From: Pelagibacteraceae bacterium AG-422-D23
Lineage (GTDB): Bacteria > Pseudomonadota > Alphaproteobacteria > Pelagibacterales > Pelagibacteraceae
NCBI GenBank assembly: GCA_003213615.1
Contig: QCMQ01000001.1
Location: 1 to 64,000 of the forward strand
DNA length: 64,000 nucleotides
Direction: 5' to 3'
The translations under genes and the position numbers were made by a program. Shown here piece after piece: positions 51,703 through 62,508 of the stretch (its first letter is position 1; every line of letters begins with the position of its first letter). The notes beneath the pieces are model-generated. The model made no database searches and was not told the origin of the DNA. It was given only the letters and a program-made list of their open reading frames with translations.

Positions 51703-53778
51703 TTAATCGTTAATTGCTTGTTTAATCGAAAGCTTAACTTTACCTCTATCAAAACCAATTACTTTCACCTTTACTTCATCACCCTCTTTAACAACGTCAG
51801 TAACTTTAGCTACTCTTTTATCTGCTAGTTCGGAGATATGAACAAGTCCATCTTGTTTTCCTAAGAAATTAACAAATGCTCCAAACTCCATAATCTTCAT
51901 TACTTTACCTGAATAAATTTTATTCAATTCAGCTTTTGCAGTAATATCTTTGATCATTTGCATTGCGATGTTTCTGGACTCTTCATCTGGAGCAGCAACA
52001 GTTACTACACCTTCATCATTTACATCTACTTTTGCACCTGATTTTTCAACTATCTCTCTGATTGTTGCACCACCTTTTCCAATTACAGCTGCAATGTCTT
52101 TTTTATCTACATTAACTTGTTCCATTTTTGGAGTGTGCTTTCCAACATCAGACCTTGAAGCTGATAATGCTTTATTCATTTCTGCTAAGATATGAACTCT
52201 TCCATCTTTAGCTTGACTTAATGCCTGCTCCATAATTTCAAATGTAATACCTGTGATTTTGATATCCATTTGAAGAGAAGTAATTCCATCTTTAGTTCCA
52301 GCAACTTTAAAGTCCATGTCGCCAAGATGATCTTCATCACCTAGGATATCTGAAAGGACGCTGAAATCATCACCTTCTTTAATTAATCCCATTGCAATAC
52401 CAGCAACTGGCTCTTTAATCGGTACTCCTGCATCCATTAATGCTAATGATGTTCCACAAACAGTAGCCATTGAAGAAGACCCATTAGATTCTGTAATTTC
52501 TGAAACTACTCTAAAAGTATATGGAAATGCTTCTTTTGTTGGTAGTGAGGAATTAATTGCTCTCCAGGCTAATTTACCATGACCAATTTCTCTTCTACCT
52601 GTTCCAATTCTTCCAGTTTCTCCAACTGAAAAAGGGGGGAAATTATAGTGAAGCATAAATCGCTCTCTTTGAAGACCATCTAAACTTTCAATTCTTTGTT
52701 CATCATCAGATGTTCCTAAAGTTGCAACTACAATTGCTTGTGTTTCCCCTCTAGTAAATAATGCAGAACCATGAGCTCTAGGCAAAACACCAACTTCACA
52801 CGAAATTGGTCTTACATCGGACAAACCTCGACCATCAATTCTGTTTTTATTTTTTAGAATGTCAGTTCTAACAATTGATTTTTCCAGATTTTTTAACTGA
52901 CTGTTAACATCAAGATCTGTGTAGTTTTCATCTTCCTCATAAAGCTTTTTAGCTTTATCAGTAATCTCTGAAATTTGATTTGATCTATCTTGTTTGTCTC
53001 TTGTTGCAAAAGCTTTTTTAAGACCTTCTGTAAAAGTTTCTTCTAATTTTTTCTTAACTTCTGATAGATCTTTCTTTTCAACAACCCACTCAGGTTTTCT
53101 ACATTCTTTTGCAAGTTCCTCAATCATCTCAATTACTGGGACAAATCCCTCATGACCAAATTTAACCGCGTTTAACATTTCTTCTTCTGTTAAACCACTT
53201 GCTTCAGACTCAACCATAAGCACAGCATCTTTTGTACCTGCTACAACTAAATCTAATTTTGATTTTTCTAAATCTGCTTTAGATGGGTTTAAAACATATT
53301 CTCCATCTATAAACCCAACTCTTGAAGCTCCCACAGGTCCCATAAATGGCATTCCTGATATAGCTAATGCTGCTGAAGATGCAGTGATTGATAAAATATC
53401 TGGTTCATTTTCTTTATCGTATGAAATTACTGTTGGTAATAACTGTACTTCATTTTTAAATTCATCAGGAAACAAAGGTCTGATTGGTCTATCAATTAAT
53501 CTAGAGATTAATGTTTCGCTCTCCGTTGGTCTTGCTTCTCTTTTAAAATATCCACCTGGAATTTTTCCAGCTGCATAATATTTTTCTTGGTAATTTACAG
53601 ATAATGGAAAGTAATCCATATCAGGATTTACTTTTTTTGCTCCTACTACTGTTGCTAGTACGACTGTCTCTCCACATGTTGCGATTATTGCACCGTCTGC
53701 CTGTCTTGCTACTTTACCTGTTTCTAAACTTATCTTCTTTCCCGCTACTTCAATTTCCTTCTTATATACTTTAAACAT
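51703..53778 (-). CDS. pnp: Polyribonucleotide nucleotidyltransferase (PNPase)
   Basis: 3'-5' phosphorolytic RNA degradation, degradosome core. 691 aa. Two RNase PH domains ([48 protein letters not shown]) split by the helical domain, then KH ([22 protein letters not shown]) and S1 ([25 protein letters not shown]) RNA-binding domains. Last gene of nusA-infB-rbfA-rpsO-pnp. Its leader (53779-53835) is a repetitive CGAAA-rich stretch. Confidence 0.97.
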   Translation of the reverse strand: MFKVYKKEIEVAGKKISLETGKVARQADGAIIATCGETVVLATVVGAKKVNPDMDYFPLSVNYQEKYYAAGKIPGGYFKREARPTESETLISRLIDRPIRPLFPDEFKNEVQLLPTVISYDKENEPDILSITASSAALAISGMPFMGPVGASRVGFIDGEYVLNPSKADLEKSKLDLVVAGTKDAVLMVESEASGLTEEEMLNAVKFGHEGFVPVIEMIEELAKECRKPEWVVEKKDLSEVKKKLEETFTEGLKKAFATRDKQDRSNQISEITDKAKKLYEEDENYTDLDVNSQLKNLEKSIVRTDILKNKNRIDGRGLSDVRPISCEVGVLPRAHGSALFTRGETQAIVVATLGTSDDEQRIESLDGLQRERFMLHYNFPPFSVGETGRIGTGRREIGHGKLAWRAINSSLPTKEAFPYTFRVVSEITESNGSSSMATVCGTSLALMDAGVPIKEPVAGIAMGLIKEGDDFSVLSDILGDEDHLGDMDFKVAGTKDGITSLQMDIKITGITFEIMEQALSQAKDGRVHILAEMNKALSASRSDVGKHTPKMEQVNVDKKDIAAVIGKGGATIREIVEKSGAKVDVNDEGVVTVAAPDEESRNIAMQMIKDITAKAELNKIYSGKVMKIMEFGAFVNFLGKQDGLVHISELADKRVAKVTDVVKEGDEVKVKVIGFDRGKVKLSIKQAIND

Positions 53779-53835
53779 TTCATTTCCATTTCGTTTCGTT
53801 CGTTTCGTTCCATTCCGTTCTATCTATCTTGATTT
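53779..53835 (-). promoter_or_regulatory. Purine/C-only repetitive pnp leader with a short overlapping ORF
   Basis: On the - strand the rpsO-pnp spacer is built from ACGAA / GGAA units (GAACGAAACGAACGAAACGA), nearly free of T and so unstructured. An ATG at 53813 opens 22 codons that run past the pnp ATG in another frame to TAG 53747-53745. This could matter for pnp autoregulation or ribosome loading. A chance short ORF is possible. Confidence 0.35.
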
Positions 53836-54084
53836 CTATTTTCTTAAATTCAATTTCGACAGTACATTTTTGTAAGAATCCATTTTATTTTTTTTCAGGT
53901 ATTCTAACAATTTTTTTCTCCTATTTACCGCTCTCAACAATCCAACAGATGAATGTTTATCTTTTTTGAATTGCTTAATATGTTTAGAGAGAGTTTCAAT
54001 TTTCTCTGTTAGCAAAGCTACCTGTATCTCTGAAGATCCAGTATCTTTATCGTGTATTGCTAATTCTTGTGCCTTTTTGTTCAT
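53836..54084 (-). CDS. rpsO: Ribosomal protein S15
   Basis: 82 aa, slightly short (usual 88-89). HDKDTGSSEIQVALLTEKIETLSKHIKQFKKDKHSS and RRKKLLEYLKK (quoted in parts) are diagnostic; GSSEIQVALLTEKIETL binds 16S rRNA. 12 nt after rbfA stop, where truB lies in many other genomes. Confidence 0.96.
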   Translation of the reverse strand: MNKKAQELAIHDKDTGSSEIQVALLTEKIETLSKHIKQFKKDKHSSVGLLRAVNRRKKLLEYLKKNKMDSYKNVLSKLNLRK

Positions 54085-54096
54085 GCCTCTTTCTTC

Positions 54097-54465
54097 CTAT
54101 TTATTTGTTTGTTTTATTAAGTTTTCTATTTTTTCCGCATACTCAAAAGATTCATCTTTTCTAAAAAGTAATTTTGGTAAAAATTTCATAACCACTTTTT
54201 GTGATAAAATTTTTCTAATTAAAAATGAGTATTCCTTTAGAACACTAATTATTTCGTCCGCATCTTTTCCACCTAATGGAAGAACATATGCTTTAGCAAT
54301 TTTTAAATCAGAACTCATTCTAACCTCAGTAACCGTTATAGTGTTTGTTTCTAAATTCGGCAGCTTAGCCTCATTTCTTATAAAAATCATGCTTAAAGAC
54401 TGCTTAATCATTTCACCTACTCTTAACTGTCTTTGTGACACTGGTTTTCCTATTTTATCTGCCAT
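54097..54465 (-). CDS. rbfA: Ribosome-binding factor A
   Basis: 30S maturation and cold adaptation factor. 122 aa. KH-like fold: SQRQLRVGEMIKQSLSMIF start, ITVTEVRMSSDLKIAKAYVLPLG, then the C-terminal helix KFLPKLLFRKDESFEYAEKI. Overlaps infB by one base (TAATG). Confidence 0.95.
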   Translation of the reverse strand: MADKIGKPVSQRQLRVGEMIKQSLSMIFIRNEAKLPNLETNTITVTEVRMSSDLKIAKAYVLPLGGKDADEIISVLKEYSFLIRKILSQKVVMKFLPKLLFRKDESFEYAEKIENLIKQTNK

Positions 54466-56684
54466 TAAATTGACCTTTCAGTAGATGTAACACTAAATGC
54501 TTCTATTGTGTCATTTTTTTGGAAATCCATATAATCTTTAACGGTTATTCCACATTCTTGACCATCACTTACCTGTTTAACTTGGTTTTTTTCTCTAAAT
54601 AATGTTGAAACTTTTCCAGTATATATAATAGCACCATCTCTAATAATTCTTACATCTGAAGTACTATTAATTTCTCCTCCAGTTACTTTTGAGCCAGCAA
54701 CTTTTCCTGCACCTGAAACTTTAAATATTTCCAAAATTTGTGCTGTACCAGTAATATTTTCTTGTACATCAGGAGACAATAATCCTGACATTCTTTGTTT
54801 AATGTAATCCAAAACTTCATAAATAATATTGTATGAAGATATTTTTATCTTCTCATTTTCAGCAAGTTTTTTGGCCTCTTTGCTTGGTTTAACATTAAAA
54901 GCTATTAATACTGCATTTGAAGCTTTAGCTAATGTAACGTCTGTTTCTGTTACCATTCCAATATCTGCTAAAATTATTTTAGGTTTAACTTCATCATGTT
55001 TAATTTGACTAATTGCATTTTTGATTGCTTCAGATGATCCGTGAACATCAGATTTAATAATTAAATTTAGTTCCTCTGTAGATTTATCTGAAAAAGCTGA
55101 GTCTTGAGTAGCAAACGTCAGTAGATTTTTTCCATCCTTACTCTCTTGAGCTCTATTTTCACTCAGTGTCTTGGCTTCTTTTTCTGTATCAAGAACAATA
55201 AAATCATCTCCAGCTTTTGCTGCACCATTTATTCCTAAAATTTCAACTGGAGTTGAAGGTGAGGCTTGATTAATATTTTGACCTTTGTCATTAATTATGG
55301 CTCTAACTTTTCCCCATTTTAAACCACTTACAAAGAAATCACCTCTTTTGAGTGTTCCAGTAGTAACAATTATATTTGCAACAGGACCTCTACCCACATC
55401 AATTTTAGACTCTAAAACTATACCTGTAGCTTTGGACTCATAGTCTGTTTTAAGATCTAAAATCTCAGCTTGAAGAATTATAGACTCAACTAATTTATCT
55501 AAGTTATGCTTTGTTTTAGTTGAAATTTCAACCATTAAAGTATCTCCAGATAAATCTTCTGCGATTAGTTCATGTTCTAATAGTTGATTTTTAATTTTTT
55601 GTGGATCTGCTTCTGGTAAATCACATTTGTTTATCGCTACAACTATTGGAACATTTGCAGCTTTAGCATGTTTAATAGACTCAACAGTTTGAGGTTTAAC
55701 TCCATCATCTGCAGCAACGACTAAAACAACCACATCGGTTAATTTTGATCCTCTTGCCCTCATCTCTGTAAAAGCAGCATGGCCTGGTGTATCAATAAAT
55801 GTTAATTTATTATCTTGGCTTTCAATTTGATAAGCTCCAATATGTTGAGTTATTCCACCAAATTCACCTGAAACTACATTTGCACTTCTAAGAACATCTA
55901 ATACTGATGTCTTACCATGATCAACATGTCCCATAACTGTAACTATTGGTGGTCGATTTTTTAAATTTTCTGATCTTGAAGCTTTTATTTTTTGAATTAT
56001 TTCTTCTGCTTTTTCTTCTCTAATTGGGTTGTGACCAAATTCTTTAACTAAATATTCTGCAGTATCTGCAGCTAAAGTTTGATTGATAGTCACAGTAACG
56101 CCCATGCCAAATAAATGCTTAATTACATTACTTGATTGTTCTGCCATTCTGTTTGCTAATTCTCTTACTGTGATTGCTTCAGGAATATTAACGTCTCTTT
56201 TAATTGGTTTTAAATTTTCTTGAGAATCATCTTTTGAAGCATTTTTAATCTCTTTTTGCCTTGCTCTTTTAACTGATGCTAAACTTCTTTGTTTTGCATC
56301 GATCTCATCACTTAACGCTCTTGAAACTGTTAATTTTAATTCTCTTTTCTTCGTACCTAATTTTAAAGTCTTTTTATCTTTATTTTCGGTATCTCCTTTA
56401 AGTCTTTTGGTAGCTCTTTGTTCTGCTAATTTTCTCTTTTCAAAATCATTTGTTATTGGGGGTGATTTAGGATTAAATGAAGGTTTTAATGGTGCTCCTC
56501 TTTTGAAAGTTGAAGGTGTTTTTGGCTTATTTGTACTTGATCTAAATGATCCACCTCTAATCGAGAATTTTTCAGTTTGTTTTTCAATTACTACAGAATT
56601 TTTTCCTTGAGTTTTAGCAATCTCAATGTTCTTGATTGATTTTTTGGCTGAGCCTGAAATTGTTAATTTTGTTTTTTTCTCCAT
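54465..56684 (-). CDS. infB: Translation initiation factor IF-2
   Basis: GTPase that brings fMet-tRNA to the 30S subunit. 739 aa, shorter than the enterobacterial form because the N-terminal extension is compact (basic, Lys/Arg/Ser-rich). G1 [14 protein letters not shown] near residue 250, [16 protein letters not shown], then domains II-IV (C-terminal [20 protein letters not shown]). Starts 10 nt after nusA stop; no ylxR between them. Confidence 0.97.
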   Translation of the reverse strand: MEKKTKLTISGSAKKSIKNIEIAKTQGKNSVVIEKQTEKFSIRGGSFRSSTNKPKTPSTFKRGAPLKPSFNPKSPPITNDFEKRKLAEQRATKRLKGDTENKDKKTLKLGTKKRELKLTVSRALSDEIDAKQRSLASVKRARQKEIKNASKDDSQENLKPIKRDVNIPEAITVRELANRMAEQSSNVIKHLFGMGVTVTINQTLAADTAEYLVKEFGHNPIREEKAEEIIQKIKASRSENLKNRPPIVTVMGHVDHGKTSVLDVLRSANVVSGEFGGITQHIGAYQIESQDNKLTFIDTPGHAAFTEMRARGSKLTDVVVLVVAADDGVKPQTVESIKHAKAANVPIVVAINKCDLPEADPQKIKNQLLEHELIAEDLSGDTLMVEISTKTKHNLDKLVESIILQAEILDLKTDYESKATGIVLESKIDVGRGPVANIIVTTGTLKRGDFFVSGLKWGKVRAIINDKGQNINQASPSTPVEILGINGAAKAGDDFIVLDTEKEAKTLSENRAQESKDGKNLLTFATQDSAFSDKSTEELNLIIKSDVHGSSEAIKNAISQIKHDEVKPKIILADIGMVTETDVTLAKASNAVLIAFNVKPSKEAKKLAENEKIKISSYNIIYEVLDYIKQRMSGLLSPDVQENITGTAQILEIFKVSGAGKVAGSKVTGGEINSTSDVRIIRDGAIIYTGKVSTLFREKNQVKQVSDGQECGITVKDYMDFQKNDTIEAFSVTSTERSI

Positions 56685-56694
56685 ACCTCATCAC

Positions 56695-58248
56695 TCAATC
56701 TTTATAAACAATGTTTCGCGCAGACATAATTAATTCATCCGCTTCTTCTTTTGATAAAGCAAAATCTTCCAGATAACCTTGGATTTTCACTCTCTCACCT
56801 TTAACCACATCATAACCACCAGTTAATTCATCAGATGCTAAATCTGCAAAATCTTCTAAACTTAGAATTTTTTGTTCACCAAGTGTGACTAACATGCCTG
56901 GGGTTAATCCCTTTAAATTAATCAAGGCATCTTCAAGACCTAATTCTTTAATTCTCTGAGAAATATCCTCCTGATCCTTTTCATGAAACTCTTTAGCTCT
57001 TTCTATCAATGCTTTAGCAGTATCTTCTTCTATACCTTCTATCTTCATTAAATTTTCAGCTGAACTATCTTTGATATCATCAATAGTTGAAAAACCTTCG
57101 GCAACAAGTAACTGACCCAACGTCTCGTCTAACTCTAAATTTTTTACAAAGTTCTCTGTTTTTTCTTTAAATTCTAACTGACGTCTTTCAGAGTCCTCCG
57201 CATCTGTCATTATATTAATTTCATAATTTAAGAGTTTCGTCGCAAGTCGAACGTTTTGACCTCTTCTTCCAATTGCTTTACTTAAATTTTCTTCAGTTAG
57301 AATTACATCAAGTTTTTTTCTTTCGCTATCAACGTTAACTCTTTGTACTTCAGCTGGAGATAAAGCATTCGAAACTAAAATAGCAGGATCTTCTGACCAA
57401 TTAACTATGTCAATTTTCTCTCCTTGAAGCTCATTAACTACAGCTTGAACTCTTGAACCTCTCATACCCACACAAGCACCAACTGGATCTAAAGATGTAT
57501 CAACTGCTTTCACACATATTTTAGCTCTACTTCCAGGATCTCTTGAAGAGGATTTAATTTCTATTAGTCCATCATAAATTTCTGGAACCTCTTGAACAAA
57601 AAGTTTCTCCATAAATTTAGGATGAGCTCTAGATAAAAATATTTGTTGCCCTCTAGGCTCTCTTCTTACATCATTGCAATAGGCTTTAATACGATCACCT
57701 GCTTTAATATTTTCACGAGGAATCAATTCGTTTTTTTGAATTATTGCTTCAGTTCTTCCTAGATCAACGATTACATTTCCAAATTCCAATCTTTTGACAA
57801 TCCCACTTAAAATTGAATCTTTCTTATCAATAAAATCATTAAATTGTCTTTCTCTTTCAGCCTCTCTTACATTAAAACTAATTACTTGCTTTGCAGTTTG
57901 CGCAGCTATTCTTCCAAAATCAAATGAAGGGAGCGGCTGTAATACTTCGTCGCCAATAGACTTATCTTTGTTTAATTCATTTAAATTAATTGCATCCTCC
58001 AATTTTATCTCGGTATTTGCATTTTCAGGATTTTCGGAAATTATCAATTTTCTAAAAAGCTCAATATCTCCATTGTCCCTATTTATAGAAACTTTAATTT
58101 CATTTTCCTGTCCAAATTTTGATTTTGCTGCTTTAGCAATACCAGTTTCCATTGAACTTATAATTAACTCTTTATCAATTGATTTTTCCAAAGCTACAGC
58201 TTCAGCAATTCTTAATAATTCAAGTTTATCTGCTCTTTTATTCAACAT
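56695..58248 (-). CDS. nusA: Transcription termination/antitermination protein NusA
   Basis: Binds RNA polymerase and modulates pausing, termination and antitermination. I chose ATG 58248 (LNKRADKLELLRIAEAVALEKS is the family start); a longer frame from 58287 would run through a terminator stem. 517 aa: N-terminal polymerase-binding domain, S1 (DSILSGIVKRLEFGNVIVDLG), two KH domains (IGRRGQNVRLATKLL), and two C-terminal AR-type repeats (VAEGFSTIDDIKDSSAENL). Rests on GGAG 11 nt upstream. Its leader carries promoter and terminator (58262-58341). First gene of the nusA-pnp run; rimP is not upstream. Confidence 0.96.
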   Translation of the reverse strand: MLNKRADKLELLRIAEAVALEKSIDKELIISSMETGIAKAAKSKFGQENEIKVSINRDNGDIELFRKLIISENPENANTEIKLEDAINLNELNKDKSIGDEVLQPLPSFDFGRIAAQTAKQVISFNVREAERERQFNDFIDKKDSILSGIVKRLEFGNVIVDLGRTEAIIQKNELIPRENIKAGDRIKAYCNDVRREPRGQQIFLSRAHPKFMEKLFVQEVPEIYDGLIEIKSSSRDPGSRAKICVKAVDTSLDPVGACVGMRGSRVQAVVNELQGEKIDIVNWSEDPAILVSNALSPAEVQRVNVDSERKKLDVILTEENLSKAIGRRGQNVRLATKLLNYEINIMTDAEDSERRQLEFKEKTENFVKNLELDETLGQLLVAEGFSTIDDIKDSSAENLMKIEGIEEDTAKALIERAKEFHEKDQEDISQRIKELGLEDALINLKGLTPGMLVTLGEQKILSLEDFADLASDELTGGYDVVKGERVKIQGYLEDFALSKEEADELIMSARNIVYKD

Positions 58249-58263
58249 AATTTTGTTTGCTCC

Positions 58264-58290
58264 AAAAAAAAATGGGCTAATGCCCATTTT
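58264..58290 (-). terminator. Intrinsic terminator in the nusA leader (metK terminator / possible attenuator)
   Basis: On the - strand AAAATGGGC-ATTA-GCCCATTTT forms a perfect 9-bp stem with a 4-nt loop and a run of nine T (58272-58264). The run ends 1 nt before the nusA GGAG and 15 nt before its ATG, so no promoter fits between. All nusA transcription must pass this terminator. Confidence 0.88.
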
Positions 58291-58313
58291 GTAAAGTTCA
58301 ATAATGTTATTGC

Positions 58314-58341
58314 AATATAGTAAAGTTTTTTTTTAATTCAA
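58314..58341 (-). promoter_or_regulatory. nusA promoter TTGAAT-16-TATATT
   Basis: On the - strand TTGAAT (58341-58336), 16-bp spacer and TATATT (58319-58314), five of six matches at both boxes to sigma-70. It begins 7 nt after the metK stop. Transcripts would start near 58306 and meet the terminator about 15 nt later. Confidence 0.6.
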
Positions 58342-58347
58342 CAGAAA

Positions 58348-59517
58348 CTATTTAGAAAAAACGTTAGTTTTATCAGTTTTTTCCCATGAAAATGAACCAT
58401 TTTCTTCAGGTGCTCTACCAAAGTGACCATAAGCAGATGTTTTTTCATATATTGGTTTATTTAATTTTAACATTTCTCTGATACCTCTGGGGCTCAAATC
58501 AAAGTTTTCTTTAATCTTTTCTACAACAAATTTATTTTTATCTAGATCGTTATCAAACAAATCGACATAAATGGACAATGGTTTTGATACACCAATTGCA
58601 TAAGCTAACTGAATTAAACATTTTTCAGCAATTTTAGAACCAACAACATTTTTAGCTATATATCTTGCTGCATAAGCTGCTGATCTATCAACTTTAGTTG
58701 GATCTTTTCCAGAGAAAGCACCACCACCATGAGGTGCAGCTCCACCATAAGTATCAACAATAATTTTTCTACCTGTTAAACCACAATCTCCATCCGGACC
58801 ACCAATTACAAAATTTCCTGTCGGATTAACATAGAACTCATCCTCATTAAAACCATCAAGAAAATTCCCAGGAATTGATTTTAACATATAAGGTCTAAGT
58901 AAATCTCTGACTTGCGATTGATTAACATCTGGTGAATGCTGTGAAGAGATAACTACAGATTTTACTTTTGAAGGTTTTCCATCTACATACTCGAATGTTA
59001 CCTGGCTTTTAGAATCTGGTTCAATATTTTTTAATTTTCCCGATTTTCTATCTTCAGCCATTAATCTTAAAATTTTATGAGAATAATGTATAGGTGCTGG
59101 CATTAAAACATCTGTTTCATTACATGCATATCCAAACATAATACCTTGATCTCCAGCTCCTTCATCTTTGTTGCCAGAGGAATCTACACCCATAGCAATA
59201 TCAGCTGATTGGGAATGTAAATGACTTTCAATTTTTGTTGCTTCTTTCCAAGTAAATCCTTCTTGGTCATAACCAATATCTTTTATACAATTTCTTACTT
59301 TTTCAATTAATTCATCTTTTTTAATTTCTGTTCCTCTTACTTCACCAGCTAAAACAACTTTATTTGTCGTAGTTAGCGTTTCGCAGGCAACTCTAGAATA
59401 TGGATCTCCAGAAATAAAACTATCTACAACCATATCTGAAATCCTATCAGACACTTTGTCTGGATGGCCTTCTGAGACAGACTCACTTGTGAAAAGATAA
59501 TTTTTTAAATTACTCAT
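58348..59517 (-). CDS. metK: S-adenosylmethionine synthetase
   Basis: Makes SAM from methionine and ATP. 389 aa. [20 protein letters not shown] start, [31 protein letters not shown]; all three family motifs are complete. Starts inside the end of lnt (8-nt overlap), last gene of the miaB-phoH-ybeY-lnt-metK run. No SAM riboswitch precedes it, because the start lies in lnt. Confidence 0.97.
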   Translation of the reverse strand: MSNLKNYLFTSESVSEGHPDKVSDRISDMVVDSFISGDPYSRVACETLTTTNKVVLAGEVRGTEIKKDELIEKVRNCIKDIGYDQEGFTWKEATKIESHLHSQSADIAMGVDSSGNKDEGAGDQGIMFGYACNETDVLMPAPIHYSHKILRLMAEDRKSGKLKNIEPDSKSQVTFEYVDGKPSKVKSVVISSQHSPDVNQSQVRDLLRPYMLKSIPGNFLDGFNEDEFYVNPTGNFVIGGPDGDCGLTGRKIIVDTYGGAAPHGGGAFSGKDPTKVDRSAAYAARYIAKNVVGSKIAEKCLIQLAYAIGVSKPLSIYVDLFDNDLDKNKFVVEKIKENFDLSPRGIREMLKLNKPIYEKTSAYGHFGRAPEENGSFSWEKTDKTNVFSK

Positions 59518-61054
59518 TTTTAAGTTTCTTAAATGAAAATATTAAAAAAATATACAACAAAATTATAAATCCAAAAATTTTATTTCCAAATTTAGCAAAT
59601 AAAGTCATCCCCATTTTCCGTGACTCGCTTAAATCTAAATAACCAGATTTATTTATATTAACTTTTTGCTCAATAATTCCCATTGGGTTAATAATTGCTG
59701 TTACCCCATTATTTGCAGACCTTAAAACATATTTTCCACTCTCTATAGCTCTAAAAATACTATGAGTGAAATGTTGTTCTGGGCCAATTGATTTACCAAA
59801 CCAACCATCTTCAGAAATATTTACAATATAATCAAATTTACTATTTGTGAAAATTTTACCTGAATAAATTATCTCGTAACAAATAAGGGGCAATATTTTC
59901 ACCGATAAATTATTATATCTCAGATCAATTATGTTTCTTTCTTCACCTTTTGAATATGATTGGTAGTCATTAGTAATTGTTTTTAAGCCAATACTTTTTA
60001 ATAATTTTTCAAAAGGTAAAAATTCTCCAAAGGGAACAAGATTAATTTTTTTATATGAATTTATTACATTGAGGTTATGGTCAAGAATAGATAATGAATT
60101 AAAATATTTTACTGTCTTGTTTTTATCTTCTTTGCTATTAATTCCAATTGCTAGCAAATGATTTTCATTGAATTTATTTTCAAATAACCATTTGTATTCT
60201 TTTAGTTGGTCTTGTGAAATACCTGGAATTATACCTTCTGGCCAAATAAAAATTATTTTTTCATTTTTTTTAGGAGAGCTGATTTCAATTAGCTCTTCTA
60301 TTGCTGATATCGGATCAATATTATTATAAAATCTATCTATACTTATATTTGAACTCAAAATTCTTAGTTTATAGTCAAGATTTTTTACTTTTTGATTGTT
60401 AAATTTTTCTAAATTTTGTGAACCAAGTAAATAAAATGAAATTGTTGTAATAAGAAATGCAACACAAACACTAATATCTTTTTTATTTTCTCTTAAAATA
60501 AATATTGATGGACTTGTAAATAATGAAATACAGAAAAGATTAAAGCTATAAGTACCTATAATTGATGTAATGTTTAAAATTTCGATTTGATTAGAGAAAC
60601 TGTATGCAATTAAATTCCAAGGGAAACCAGTGAGTATTGATCCTCTCAAAAATTCTACTATTCCAAATATCAAAGAAAAAAGGAAAAATGAGCTCAAATT
60701 TTTATTTGGTTTTAAAACTGCAAATAAATAAGCAACTAAACCATAAAACAATGCTAAGAAACCAGGTATTAATAATATTGTAAAAGGTATTAAAAACTTA
60801 AAATTTTGATCAAACGTTAATGATATTGAGATCCAATATAAATTACTTATAAAATAACCAAACCCAAATAACCAACCATAAAGAAAAATTATTTTTTTAT
60901 TTTTATAAAACTCAATTTTTTTTATTAAAAAAATATAGAATAAACTAAAAGTTAAAAAATTTATTATAACATAATTAAATGGAGGTAAACTTAAGGAAGT
61001 CAGCACTCCTAATAAAACTAAATAAATTAATTCAATATAAAATTTGTTTTTCAA
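59510..61054 (-). CDS. lnt: Apolipoprotein N-acyltransferase
   Basis: Adds the third acyl chain to outer-membrane lipoproteins. 514 aa, six to eight membrane helices then a nitrilase-fold periplasmic domain. Catalytic Glu in IFIWPEGI, Lys in [16 protein letters not shown] and Cys in [12 protein letters not shown]. Adjacent directly to ybeY; the CorC/HlyC gene that commonly lies between them is absent. Confidence 0.95.
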   Translation of the reverse strand: MKNKFYIELIYLVLLGVLTSLSLPPFNYVIINFLTFSLFYIFLIKKIEFYKNKKIIFLYGWLFGFGYFISNLYWISISLTFDQNFKFLIPFTILLIPGFLALFYGLVAYLFAVLKPNKNLSSFFLFSLIFGIVEFLRGSILTGFPWNLIAYSFSNQIEILNITSIIGTYSFNLFCISLFTSPSIFILRENKKDISVCVAFLITTISFYLLGSQNLEKFNNQKVKNLDYKLRILSSNISIDRFYNNIDPISAIEELIEISSPKKNEKIIFIWPEGIIPGISQDQLKEYKWLFENKFNENHLLAIGINSKEDKNKTVKYFNSLSILDHNLNVINSYKKINLVPFGEFLPFEKLLKSIGLKTITNDYQSYSKGEERNIIDLRYNNLSVKILPLICYEIIYSGKIFTNSKFDYIVNISEDGWFGKSIGPEQHFTHSIFRAIESGKYVLRSANNGVTAIINPMGIIEQKVNINKSGYLDLSESRKMGMTLFAKFGNKIFGFIILLYIFLIFSFKKLKNE

Positions 61055-61055
61055 T

Positions 61056-61517
61056 TTAATTTATTTTTGATTTTACAGATTTAAATAATATATTTTCCTC
61101 TTTTATCATTTTGGAATAATCTTTATTTTTTTTATGATCAAAACCTAAAAGATGAAGAAAACCATGTATTAATATTTTAGCAACTTTTTCTTTAAAAGAT
61201 TTTAAATCTTGTGATCTTGGTTTGTCTAGATAATTATAGCTGATGATAATGTCTCCCAAATAAGTATTTTTTTTAATTTTTATTTTTTTATCCAATGGAA
61301 AAGATAAAATATCGGTAGATTTATTTTTTTTTCTAAAAACCTTATTTAATTTTTTAATATTCTTATTATTTGAAAGTAATAATGTGAAAGTTACTTTTTT
61401 ATTCAAAAATTTATATTTTTTTGGAAAAGCTTTACATATTTTTTTAAAAAAAAAATCCTTATTTTTAAGCCTTTTTGACCAAGCCTTCTCCTCTGAGAAG
61501 ACATTAATACTAATCAT
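61056..61517 (-). CDS. ybeY: Endoribonuclease/rRNA maturation factor YbeY
   Basis: 16S rRNA 3'-end maturation and quality control, zinc metalloenzyme. 153 aa. Metal motif HGFLHLLGFDH near residue 120 is complete; NKKVTFTLLLSNNKNIKKLN and ILSFPLD are also typical. Overlaps phoH by 8 nt. Confidence 0.94.
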   Translation of the reverse strand: MISINVFSEEKAWSKRLKNKDFFFKKICKAFPKKYKFLNKKVTFTLLLSNNKNIKKLNKVFRKKNKSTDILSFPLDKKIKIKKNTYLGDIIISYNYLDKPRSQDLKSFKEKVAKILIHGFLHLLGFDHKKNKDYSKMIKEENILFKSVKSKIN

Positions 61518-62505
61518 TATTTGAGTATGCTTTAACTATTTTTGAAACAAGTGGATGTCTAACTACATCAGAGTGATCAAAATCAACTATAGATATTTCC
61601 TTTAAATGTCCAAGCAACTCTTTTGATCGGACCAATCCTGACATACTTTTATTTGTTAAATCAATTTGAGAAGGATCTCCATTAACAACTATTTTTGAAT
61701 TTTCTCCAATACGTGTTAAAAACATTTTAATCTGAGTATCCGTAGCATTTTGCGCTTCATCTAAAATTGCAAACGAATTTTTAAGAGTTCTACCTCTCAT
61801 AAAAGCTAAAGGCGCAATCTCTATATCTCCAATCTCAATCATTCTCTGTATTTTTTCAAAGTCGAAGAGATCATATAAAGAGTCATATAAAGGTCTAAGA
61901 TAAGGATCTACTTTTTCCTTCATATCACCTGGTAAGAATCCCAAACGCTCACCCGCTTCTACAGCCGGTCTTGAAAGAATAATTCTCTCAATCTTTTTTT
62001 CTAAAAGCATAGTTAAACCTACAGCTACTGCCAAAAAAGTTTTTCCTGTTCCTGCTGGTCCGGCTGAAATTACGATATCACTCTCTCTCAGAGCTCTCAC
62101 ATAACTTTTTTGTTTTTCAGATCTAGGAATTATGGATTTCTTGGGGGTTTTGATAATGTCTGTAACATTATTATTTTTTACTTTTTCATTAATCATAAAG
62201 TTATCAACTGATGAAAGTATATCTTTATTCTCAATACTTCCATTATTAATAAACTGATTAGCTAAAAATTGAATAGCGTTTTTAATTTTTTCATTCTTTT
62301 CAGGTGTTGATTTAATTAAAATTGAATTTCCCCTTGAATATAGGCTACAATTTGTAATTTTTTCTAATTCTTGTAAATTTTTATTAAATTCTCCAACAAC
62401 ACCCATTAACAAGTTATTGTCATGAAATATAACGCTTAAAGAATTGTTATCAGAATAAACAAATTTTAAAGACTGATCGATATTTTTTTTAGTTATTACA
62501 CTCAA
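61510..62505 (-). CDS. ybeZ: PhoH-like ATPase YbeZ
   Basis: P-loop ATPase of the PhoH family, working with YbeY. 331 aa. Walker A GPAGTGKTFLAVAVGL near residue 152, IILSRPAVEAGERLGFLPGD, then AILDEAQNATDTQIKMFLTRIG and VNGDPSQIDL. N-terminal KH-like half. Between miaB and ybeY, the usual order. Confidence 0.95.
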   Translation of the reverse strand: MSVITKKNIDQSLKFVYSDNNSLSVIFHDNNLLMGVVGEFNKNLQELEKITNCSLYSRGNSILIKSTPEKNEKIKNAIQFLANQFINNGSIENKDILSSVDNFMINEKVKNNNVTDIIKTPKKSIIPRSEKQKSYVRALRESDIVISAGPAGTGKTFLAVAVGLTMLLEKKIERIILSRPAVEAGERLGFLPGDMKEKVDPYLRPLYDSLYDLFDFEKIQRMIEIGDIEIAPLAFMRGRTLKNSFAILDEAQNATDTQIKMFLTRIGENSKIVVNGDPSQIDLTNKSMSGLVRSKELLGHLKEISIVDFDHSDVVRHPLVSKIVKAYSNND

Positions 62506-62508
62506 GTT

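Noticed and set aside
53966..54484. 172-codon + strand open frame opposite rpsO/rbfA
   Set aside because: Shadow of the conserved genes; no family features or ribosome binding site.
58249..58287. Longer NusA start at 58287 (adds MGISPFFFGANKI)
   Set aside because: It would be encoded by the terminator stem and T run; the family start is LNKRADKLELL, preceded by GGAG before ATG 58248.
58348..59600. SAM riboswitch before metK
   Set aside because: metK starts inside lnt with an 8-nt overlap, leaving no leader; no aptamer-like structure seen.
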